Shown here piece by piece: positions 1-4,940 of a stretch of 5,250 nt of DNA. Each line of letters opens with the position of its first letter. Positions within the stretch are counted from its first letter, which is position 1. The position numbers and the translations under genes were made by a program. The notes beneath the pieces were generated by a model, which worked only from the letters and a program-made list of their open reading frames with translations, was not told where the DNA came from and made no database searches. Origin of the DNA: an uncultured Nitrososphaera sp. (GTDB lineage Archaea; Thermoproteota; Nitrososphaeria; Nitrososphaerales; Nitrososphaeraceae). The stretch spans positions 1 to 5,250 of the forward strand of contig NZ_CAMLDP010000103.1 of NCBI RefSeq assembly GCF_946478925.1, given 5' to 3'.

Positions 1-1408
1 AGGCGCCATCAAACCTGCTCCAGTAGGTTTTCTTGTACTTCTCGTCGTCGCCCCACAGTGAAAGGAGCATCCCCGGCCAGGGCTTTCTCACAACAAGGTA
101 GCCCTTTGTCCCCGGAGGAACAGGACTGCCACTGTCGTCGACTACCACTGCGTCGACTCCGGGCACAGGAAAGGTCGCCGAGCCGGGCTTCATGGGCACA
201 AAGTCGACGCCGGTGCACGCAGAGAGCATGATGCCCCCGGTTTCAGTCTGCCACCATGTGTCGATTATCGGAAGGCGCTCCTTTCCTATCGTCTTGAAAT
301 ACCACTGCCATACCTCGGGGTTTATCGGCTCGCCCACCGTGCCGAGCAGGCGCAGCGAAGACAGGTCAAACGAGTTTGGCACCGCGTTGCCGTACTTCAT
401 GTACATACGCAGCGCAGTCGGAGTCGTGTACAGTATTGTTGCGCCGTGCTTTTCTGCGACGGCCCAGTACCGGTCCGGCTTTGGGTAGTCTGGCGCGCCG
501 TCGTACATTATTTCCGTGACTCCGTGCATCAGGGGCGCATACACCATGTAGCTATGGCCAGTCACCCAGCCGATGTCGGCGGTGCAAAAGAATATGTCGT
601 CTTTTTTAAAGTCAAAGACCCATTTTGCTGTCGCGTACAGATGCACGAGATAGCCGGCCGTCCCGTGCATCACGCCCTTTGGCTTGCCAGTGGTTCCAGA
701 AGTGTACAGTATGTAGAGCGGGTGTGTGCTTTCCACCATCTCTGGCTCGCAGAATGCCGGCGCCTTTTCCATCGCCTCGTGCCACCACACATCCTTTGGA
801 CCCATTTTTACCTCGTTTCCTGCACGCCTGAACACCGCCACGCTCTGGACGGAGGGAGTCTGCGCAAGCGACTCATCCACTACCTTTTTCAGGTCGACCA
901 GTTTTCCCTTGCGAAAGCCGCCGTCTGCCGTCACTATCACCTTTGACTGGGCGTCGTTCACCCTGTCGACTAGTGCCTGCGAGCTGAAACCAGAGAAAAC
1001 CACGGAATGCGTCGCCCCTATCCTTGCGCACGCAAGCATCGCCACCGGGAGCTCGGGCACCATCGGCATGTATATCGTGACCCTGTCGCCCTTTTGCACG
1101 CCGAGGCTCTTGAGGACGTTTGCAAACCTGTTGACGAGGCGGTAAAGCTGGAAATATGTGAGTGTCCTGGACTCGCCGCTTTCGCTCTCCCAGATGATTG
1201 CGGCCTTGTTCTTGGTATCTGTTGTGACGTGCCTGTCAAGGCAGTTGACGGAGGCGTTGAGCAGTCCGCCGGAAAACCAGCGCGCAAAGGGCGGGTTCCA
1301 GTCAAGCACGCGGTCCCACTGCCGGTGCCAATCAAGGCCCCGGGCCTGCTCTGCCCAGAACCTGTCAGGAGCTGAAAATGCCTCTTTTGACATCTTTTCA
1401 AGCGCCAT
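1..1408 (-). CDS. acs: AMP-forming acetyl-CoA synthetase, C-terminal part beyond window
   Basis: Activates acetate to acetyl-CoA through acetyl-AMP in the cytoplasm; it belongs to the ANL adenylating superfamily. Seen, numbering from ATG 1408: an N-terminal ACS signature with FWAEQ at 17-21 and an NCLDRH block; the phosphate loop YTSGTTGKPKG at 235-245; the TWWQTETGG core at 384-392, whose second Trp is the residue that keeps the acyl pocket small enough for acetate in characterised Acs enzymes; GDDE at 453-456 shortly before the hinge. The frame is open for 469 codons and leaves the window without a stop. The family is usually about 630-660 residues, so the C-terminal lid domain with the regulatory acetylated Lys is not visible. 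The start is uncertain: the frame stays open upstream to GTG 1426 and TTG 1474, and the extra codons (LYEESSEVKV) look coding. It lies downstream of the methyltransferase gene on the same strand, probably with its own promoter. Propionyl-CoA synthetase activity is possible but less likely. Confidence 0.95.
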   Translation of the reverse strand, partial: MALEKMSKEAFSAPDRFWAEQARGLDWHRQWDRVLDWNPPFARWFSGGLLNASVNCLDRHVTTDTKNKAAIIWESESGESRTLTYFQLYRLVNRFANVLKSLGVQKGDRVTIYMPMVPELPVAMLACARIGATHSVVFSGFSSQALVDRVNDAQSKVIVTADGGFRKGKLVDLKKVVDESLAQTPSVQSVAVFRRAGNEVKMGPKDVWWHEAMEKAPAFCEPEMVESTHPLYILYTSGTTGKPKGVMHGTAGYLVHLYATAKWVFDFKKDDIFFCTADIGWVTGHSYMVYAPLMHGVTEIMYDGAPDYPKPDRYWAVAEKHGATILYTTPTALRMYMKYGNAVPNSFDLSSLRLLGTVGEPINPEVWQWYFKTIGKERLPIIDTWWQTETGGIMLSACTGVDFVPMKPGSATFPVPGVDAVVVDDSGSPVPPGTKGYLVVRKPWPGMLLSLWGDDEKYKKTYWSRFDGA

Positions 1409-1472
1409 TCCGGGCCGGACGGTCACCTTGACTTCGCTTGACTCTTCGTACAGTTTTGAGGGCTGGCTTGAC

Positions 1473-1484
1473 AAATATATTTAC
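1473..1484 (-). promoter_or_regulatory. TATA-like box, candidate acs promoter
   Basis: The minus strand reads TAAATATATTTG in the 99-base gap between the methyltransferase stop and acs. A start site about 26 bases downstream would fall near 1452, giving a leader of roughly 25 bases to GTG 1426 or 45 to ATG 1408. Using this box excludes TTG 1474 as the start, because that codon lies inside it. A second AT-rich stretch (TTTTTAAAAC, minus strand, about 1503-1512) overlaps the methyltransferase stop codon; it could instead serve TTG 1474 as a promoter, or act as a weak oligo-T terminator for the upstream gene. Confidence 0.45.
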
Positions 1485-1507
1485 ACCAACCAGAGGCCGA
1501 ATTTGTT

Positions 1508-2494
1508 TTAAAAATTGATCGCTTGCACGGCAGCGGCAAGGCGCGGCGCGCGCCTTCTCCTTGCGCGCACGACGTTTGAGATCATCAGCTCTCGCTGGCC
1601 AGTCCTTCTCGACGCGTTGCAGTTTATCAGGCGCTCAACCCTTGCAGTCTTTATTGCAAAGTCGCCGTACAGGTCGCGCACTCCGCGCGTGTCAGAGTTG
1701 GAGAGCACCAGCGTGCACCCAAGGTCGTGCAGGCGCGTAAATTCGCCGGCAAGCTCCACGTGGTCCTGCCAGCCGAAACTCTCGCGGGTATAGTCGACAA
1801 AGTTTGCGGTCTTGGTCGCCGGCAGGTATGGAGGGTCAAAGTACACGACGTCGCCTTTTGCGCATTGCCTTGTGGCCTGGGCGTATTTGGCATGTACTAT
1901 TCCCACGCCTTCGCGTCCAAGCACGCCGGCGGCAGAAAAGAGCGCGTCGCGGTTGCATATAGTCGGGCGCGCGTACGTGCCATGCGGGACATTGAACCTG
2001 CCGGCCCGGTTGACGCGAAAGAGGCCATTGTAGCACGTCCTGTTCAGAAAAATCATCCTTGCGGCTTGCTCCACCTTGCTTCCGCCGCCCGCAGGCGCGC
2101 CGTCGCGTACAGAGTAATAGTATTTTTCCCGCCCTGCATAGTATTTCTGCTGGTGCTCTTCCAGAACTTGTACCAGCTCGCCGGCCCTGTCCCGGACCTG
2201 CAGGTACACGTTGATAAGTTCATGATTAGAATCTGAAAGCACTGCTTCAAAGCGCGGCCTCGACTGCGCAAGGTGGAAGAACAGCGCTCCGCTTCCAAGG
2301 AACGGCTCAAAGTAGCGGTCGAGCCTTTCAGGAAAGAACCGTGCAAGTGCGTGCACCAGCCGGCGCTTGCCTCCAGCCCACTTTAGAAAAGGCCCTACGC
2401 TTTCCAAGACATGTTGAGATACGTTATCAGAGTTAAAAGAGCCGTGGTGCAAACAGTACGATCCCGGGCTATCCAAACTCTGACTTGTAGACAC
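1508..2494 (-). CDS. D12-class N6-adenine DNA methyltransferase (Dam/DpnII-like)
   Basis: Transfers a methyl group from S-adenosylmethionine to adenine N6 in a short DNA target. Seen: the amino-terminal SAM-binding signature FLKWAGGK at 36-43, FEPFLGSGALFFH at 62-74 (motif I, FxGxG), the FLNRTCYNGLFRVN block at 149-162 typical of the D12 family, catalytic DPPY at 220-223, and a final RELMISN strand at 301-307. The motif order, with a target-recognition region between motif I and DPPY, is that of the alpha group containing EcoDam and M.DpnII. The length of 328 residues is slightly above the usual 270-300, owing to about 33 poorly ordered N-terminal residues and a basic tail (RARRRR at 310-315). 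The start may lie further in, for example TTG at codon 30. No endonuclease gene is adjacent, so it looks like an orphan enzyme, or half of a restriction system whose partner lies elsewhere. GATC is the likely target by family analogy only. Confidence 0.93.
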   Translation of the reverse strand: MSTSQSLDSPGSYCLHHGSFNSDNVSQHVLESVGPFLKWAGGKRRLVHALARFFPERLDRYFEPFLGSGALFFHLAQSRPRFEAVLSDSNHELINVYLQVRDRAGELVQVLEEHQQKYYAGREKYYYSVRDGAPAGGGSKVEQAARMIFLNRTCYNGLFRVNRAGRFNVPHGTYARPTICNRDALFSAAGVLGREGVGIVHAKYAQATRQCAKGDVVYFDPPYLPATKTANFVDYTRESFGWQDHVELAGEFTRLHDLGCTLVLSNSDTRGVRDLYGDFAIKTARVERLINCNASRRTGQRELMISNVVRARRRRAPRLAAAVQAINF

Positions 2495-2528
2495 TAGTTA
2501 GTCTGTCTTTGAATAAATTGACGAACGC

Positions 2529-2536
2529 TTTTATAC
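2529..2536. promoter_or_regulatory. Shared TATA-like box between divergent genes
   Basis: The 74-base divergent spacer holds TTTTATAC on the plus strand, which reads as a TATAAAAG-like box on the minus strand. It lies about 33 bases from the TTG start at 2569 and about 35 bases from the methyltransferase ATG at 2494, so a start site 25-26 bases from the box would give a leader of about 12 bases in either direction. A second AT-rich element (TTTTAAAA, 2561-2568) sits too close to the plus-strand start to serve it. One box used in both directions is inferred from spacing; two overlapping promoters are equally possible. Confidence 0.4.
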
Positions 2537-2568
2537 ATACGGCGTTGACGAACCTAGTCTTTTAAAAC

Positions 2569-2841
2569 TTGCCAGAGAAGGTGGGCGGATACTATGGCGA
2601 CGATGATGATAATATACAGATAAGCGGCGACAGGCTCAAGGTGATCCTTGAAAAGGCCCTTGCCGTGTTTGGCAACTCTGGCAAGGAGTACATAATGGAA
2701 GATCTTGTGCGCCACGGCGTCAGGTTTGACGACAAGTCGCATTACACGCTTGCGCAGGTGAAACAAGCATTGTCGGTCCTCGGCGAGGACGGCGCGGCGC
2801 TCGTCATAAGCAGAATGCGCAGGGAACTAGGGCGCGCCTAG
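2569..2841 (+). CDS. Small conserved-looking protein, possibly NitrOD5-like domain
   Basis: A 90-residue soluble protein without signal peptide or membrane segment; function unknown. Seen: a short acidic N-terminus (GDDDDN at 10-15), then an apparently all-helical domain running from about 20 to 87, with LEKALAVFGNSGKEYI at 27-42, a middle loop (VRFDDKSHYTL at 51-61) and AQVKQALSVLGEDGAALVI at 62-80, ending in a basic helix (MRREL). From memory this pattern resembles the small thaumarchaeal output-like domain called NitrOD5, which is a recollection and not a search result. Start: TTG 2569 fits the upstream TATA-like box; GTG 2581 is the alternative and would remove four residues. It diverges from the methyltransferase and ends tail to tail with the histone gene, the two stop codons sharing one CTAG. 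The base composition matches its neighbours, which supports a real gene. Confidence 0.75.
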   Translation: MPEKVGGYYGDDDDNIQISGDRLKVILEKALAVFGNSGKEYIMEDLVRHGVRFDDKSHYTLAQVKQALSVLGEDGAALVISRMRRELGRA

Positions 2842-3062
2842 AGTCTGACGACGTTCTTTGAGGCAAGCCGGATGTCCTCCGGTTTTATCGTCTTTCTGCC
2901 GGCGTGCATCGAGAGTTCCGCCGCCTGCTTGGCTATCCTCTCGGCCGCCTCCTCCAGAACCTTCCGAAGCTCGTCTGCCGCGTCGTCGCTCACGCGCTCG
3001 GCGCCGGACTTTTTCATTATGCGGTACATGGCCGCGAGGCCAAACTCTGGACCTGAAGACAC
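2838..3062 (-). CDS. Archaeal histone (HMf family, single histone fold)
   Basis: A 74-residue DNA-packaging protein that dimerises and wraps DNA into nucleosome-like particles. Seen: a complete histone fold without long tails. Helix 1 includes YRIMKKSG at 13-20; loop 1 is GAERVSDDA at 20-28, where R23 matches the minor-groove Arg 19 of HMfB; the long helix 2 runs about 27-52; loop 2 and helix 3 are HAGRKTIKPEDI at 53-64, with R56 and D63 in the places of the structural Arg 52-Asp 59 pair of HMfB. The family is 65-75 residues long, so the GTG start at 3062 gives a full-length protein; a later ATG at codon 12 would cut into the first helix. There is no Shine-Dalgarno site, and an AT box about 25-35 bases upstream fits a nearly leaderless message. 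It is divergent from the TatD-like gene and convergent with the 90-residue gene, overlapping it by four bases. Confidence 0.97.
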   Translation of the reverse strand: MSSGPEFGLAAMYRIMKKSGAERVSDDAADELRKVLEEAAERIAKQAAELSMHAGRKTIKPEDIRLASKNVVRL

Positions 3063-3085
3063 AGGTCAGGGATGGCGGCCGCCTG

Positions 3086-3098
3086 TTAAAAGTTTTAA
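3086..3098. promoter_or_regulatory. AT-rich palindrome, divergent histone/TatD promoter
   Basis: The 51-base spacer between the histone GTG (3062) and the TatD-like ATG (3114) contains TTAAAA-G-TTTTAA, an inverted repeat with a one-base centre. Counting 25-26 bases from the left arm reaches about 3115 on the plus strand, essentially the ATG; counting back from the right arm reaches about 3069 on the minus strand, a few bases before the GTG. Each arm thus fits a TATA box for one gene with little or no leader. There is no other AT-rich element in the spacer, the rest of which is GC-rich. A binding site for a dimeric regulator is also possible. Confidence 0.5.
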
Positions 3099-3113
3099 TT
3101 CCTTTCTGCCGGG

Positions 3114-3896
3114 ATGCAGCTGTTGCTGCTGTACGACGCGCATGTGCATCTGACAGACGGCGAGTATTCTGGCTATATAGGCAACGTAGTTTCCTCGCTC
3201 TATGCCATGAACATTGTCGCGTGCTCTGTCGCAGTCGACCTTGCGACTACACAGAAAAGCTTCCAGCTGTTCAACAGCCATAGAAAAGTTGTAAAGCAGT
3301 TTGTAGGCATCCACCCCGAGTTTGCGGCAAGCGAAGACCTAGAAAAGTTCGTGCAGGTGGCAAGGCAGAACATGGCGTCAGTCGACGGAATAGGCGAGAT
3401 AGGGCTGGACGGCACGTACGAGGCTGAAAGGGGCGTCCCGTACGAACGCCAAAAGAAGGTATTCTACGCCATGCTTGCGCTTGCAGAATCCGCGGGCAAA
3501 CCGGTGTCGATACACTCCCGGCGCGCCCTTGACGACATACTTGCAATCCTGCCATCCTACCGGCTAAGGGGCGCTCTCCTGCACTGGTTTGCAGGAAGCA
3601 AAAAGCAGCTTGCCCGGTCTATGGAAATAGGCTTGTACGTGTCGTACGGCCCGGCGCTTGTCTACTCAGACGACAAGAAGGTGCTGCTTGGGCATACGCA
3701 CAGGGACCGCTTGCTCGTCGAGACAGACGGGCCTATCAGGTATTCCAGGTGCTTTGAGAACAAGCCGGCGCTTCCCACCTCGTTTCTCCCAAGCGTCGTG
3801 GCATCTGCGGCCGCGGTCCTGGGCGTTTCGTACGGCGAGGCGGCCGCAATTACGGCCAGAAACACTGAAGCGTTCCTTGGGTCACAACAATTATAA
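3114..3896 (+). CDS. TatD-family metal-dependent hydrolase
   Basis: A 260-residue TIM-barrel enzyme of the amidohydrolase superfamily; characterised TatD proteins are divalent-metal nucleases acting on DNA ends or RNA, and the substrate here is unknown. Seen: the usual metal-site motifs in order, namely DAHVH at 8-12 (H10, H12), GIHPEF at 65-70, GEIGLD at 94-99 (E95), SIHSR at 132-136 (H134), LLHWFAG at 155-161 (H157) and ETDGP at 203-207 (D205), closing with RNTEAFLG at 249-256. All expected ligands are present, so it should be active. The length is normal for the family (250-270). Start: ATG 3114 places the first metal motif at residue 8, as is usual. There is no signal peptide, so it is cytoplasmic. 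It diverges from the histone gene and is followed after 28 bases by eS17; read-through into eS17 is possible although a box lies between them. Confidence 0.93.
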   Translation: MQLLLLYDAHVHLTDGEYSGYIGNVVSSLYAMNIVACSVAVDLATTQKSFQLFNSHRKVVKQFVGIHPEFAASEDLEKFVQVARQNMASVDGIGEIGLDGTYEAERGVPYERQKKVFYAMLALAESAGKPVSIHSRRALDDILAILPSYRLRGALLHWFAGSKKQLARSMEIGLYVSYGPALVYSDDKKVLLGHTHRDRLLVETDGPIRYSRCFENKPALPTSFLPSVVASAAAVLGVSYGEAAAITARNTEAFLGSQQL

Positions 3897-3898
3897 AT
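3891..3898 (+). promoter_or_regulatory. TATA-like box, candidate eS17 promoter
   Basis: TTATAAAT overlaps the stop codon of the TatD-like gene. A start site 25-26 bases downstream falls near 3920, about five bases before the eS17 ATG, which fits a very short leader. It suggests that eS17 and the gene after it can be transcribed independently of the hydrolase. Confidence 0.5.
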
Positions 3899-3924
3899 TA
3901 TGTCGCACTCGCCTCCTCTGTCTA

Positions 3925-4173
3925 ATGAACCGAATAAAGCGCATTTCCGCCGAGCTTCTTGAGAAGCACCCTAACAAGTTCGGCCTAGAGTTTGACGCTA
4001 ACAAGAAGGCTCTCAACGAGGTTGCCGTAGTCAAGTCCAAGGTCCTGAGAAACGAGCTTGCTGGCTACATAACCTCCCACCTTCGCAAAAAGGCTGCCCA
4101 GGAAAAGGCATCTTCTGCGATGGCTGAAGAGCAAGTCGAAGAAGAGACAGAAGAAGAATCGACCGAAGAATAA
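3925..4173 (+). CDS. rps17e: Small-subunit ribosomal protein eS17
   Basis: A component of the 30S ribosomal subunit found in archaea and eukaryotes but not bacteria. Seen in 82 residues: the basic N-terminal helix with IKRISAELLEKHPNKF at 4-19, the FDANKKALNEV segment at 23-33 and the diagnostic KSKVLRNELAGYIT at 37-50, matching the family pattern of (K/R)IA.ELLE.YP.KF followed by SK.LRN.IAGY.T. After the conserved part (to about 57) there is a glutamate-rich tail: residues 68-82 hold ten Glu and no basic residue. The start is ATG 3925; the same frame is open far upstream inside the TatD-like gene but shows no family similarity there. Its stop overlaps the next start in TAATG, so the two genes are almost certainly co-transcribed and probably translationally coupled. 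Confidence 0.95.
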   Translation: MNRIKRISAELLEKHPNKFGLEFDANKKALNEVAVVKSKVLRNELAGYITSHLRKKAAQEKASSAMAEEQVEEETEEESTEE

Positions 4174-4940
4174 TGATAAGAATCAGGCTGCTGGGCGGCG
4201 CAAAAAAGGCCGTCGGCAGACCTTCTCTCGACCTCGACAGGGAACAGGCGTCTGTCTCCGAGGTCTTGACGTTTTTGCAAGGCATTTCGCAGGAGCCGAG
4301 GCTCTTGCAGGCAGGTAACCTCATAATAGCGGTAAACGGCGTCGACTCGCAGGCGCTGTCCGGCCCCGACACCGTCGCCAGAAAAGGCGACACGGTGACC
4401 ATAGTCACGGTGGTACACGGCGGGATGGATGATGATAATAATTATAGCGTGCTTGTGGCCGGCGTGCGCAACATAGACAGCAAGGATGCCGGCAAGCTGC
4501 TTGACAGGCTGCGGGCTGAAAACCCTGGTGTGTTGGTGCAGGCGGCCGACGCGGCCGTAGTCTATGGCAGAGAGCACGCGCTTGGCGTGCTTGGCATCGC
4601 CCTTGAAGCGATGGCAAGAAGAATAATGATTGCAAACAGGCCGGAAACCGAGATGCTTTTGCGCCTTGCCTGCACCGACCAGATAGCAGAGGCCATGAAG
4701 AGGGCGCGCCTGAGGGAAGGCTCGCCGGGATGCTTTATCGCGTTTTCACCCGACGCGCAGGCGCTGAAAAAATTCGGCGAGCAAATCTCGCAGGAATTTG
4801 CTCTCGATGACTCCGTCATCCTGCCAAGCGGCGAAAAAAAGAAGGCGCTTGCAAAGACGACGGGCATCTCTCCAAAAGCCGGCGACGGCGAGTTCCTTGA
4901 CCTGCTGCTAGAGCGCGCGGCGATACTTGTAAAAAGCTAG
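4173..4940 (+). CDS. Ubiquitin-like MoaD/ThiS domain fused to KEOPS subunit Cgi121
   Basis: A two-domain protein of 255 residues. Residues 1-84 look like a MoaD/ThiS/SAMP beta-grasp domain: MIRIRLLGGAKKAVG at the start, AVNG at 53-56, GDTVTIVTVV at 72-81, and a closing HGG at 82-84, the di-glycine used by this fold for sulfur transfer or conjugation. A short acidic linker (MDDDNN, 85-90) leads to a Cgi121-like domain at 91-255, with the family pattern VVYGREHALGVLGIALEA at 129-146, IANRPETEMLLRLACTDQI at 153-171 and a C-terminal LLERAAILVK. Cgi121 binds Bud32 and tRNA in the KEOPS complex, which makes N6-threonylcarbamoyl-adenosine at position 37 of ANN-decoding tRNAs. The start overlaps the eS17 stop (TAATG), and the stop overlaps the THUMP gene stop in a shared CTAG. 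Whether the Ubl part is cleaved, activated, or only structural cannot be seen; Cgi121 assignment is good, Ubl function inferred. Confidence 0.88.
   Translation: MIRIRLLGGAKKAVGRPSLDLDREQASVSEVLTFLQGISQEPRLLQAGNLIIAVNGVDSQALSGPDTVARKGDTVTIVTVVHGGMDDDNNYSVLVAGVRNIDSKDAGKLLDRLRAENPGVLVQAADAAVVYGREHALGVLGIALEAMARRIMIANRPETEMLLRLACTDQIAEAMKRARLREGSPGCFIAFSPDAQALKKFGEQISQEFALDDSVILPSGEKKKALAKTTGISPKAGDGEFLDLLLERAAILVKS

Noticed and set aside
446..946. 166-codon plus-strand open frame opposite acs, and similar open frames at 192-488, 726-1145 and 1007-1375
   Set aside because: They lie antisense to a clear acetyl-CoA synthetase, overlap one another in different frames and show no family pattern; long empty frames are expected in GC-rich DNA.
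1727..2236. 169-codon plus-strand open frame
   Set aside because: Antisense to the methyltransferase with its motifs intact; no recognisable domain.
2495..2568. Possible small RNA or tRNA in the divergent spacer
   Set aside because: No cloverleaf, no stable hairpin and no T-run terminator seen; the spacer is fully explained as promoter DNA.
3658..3924. Upstream extension of the eS17 frame into the TatD-like gene
   Set aside because: The translated extension has no ribosomal protein similarity and overlaps conserved TatD motifs; the family N-terminus matches ATG 3925.
2602..4440. Thirteen-base repeat GATGATGATAATA at 2602-2614 and 4428-4440
   Set aside because: Both copies encode acidic Asp/Asn stretches in unrelated proteins; simple trinucleotide composition explains the match.
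4065..4577. 170-codon minus-strand open frame with a run of isoleucines
   Set aside because: Antisense to eS17 and Ubl-Cgi121; the isoleucine run is merely the complement of the GAT/AAT codons in the acidic linker.
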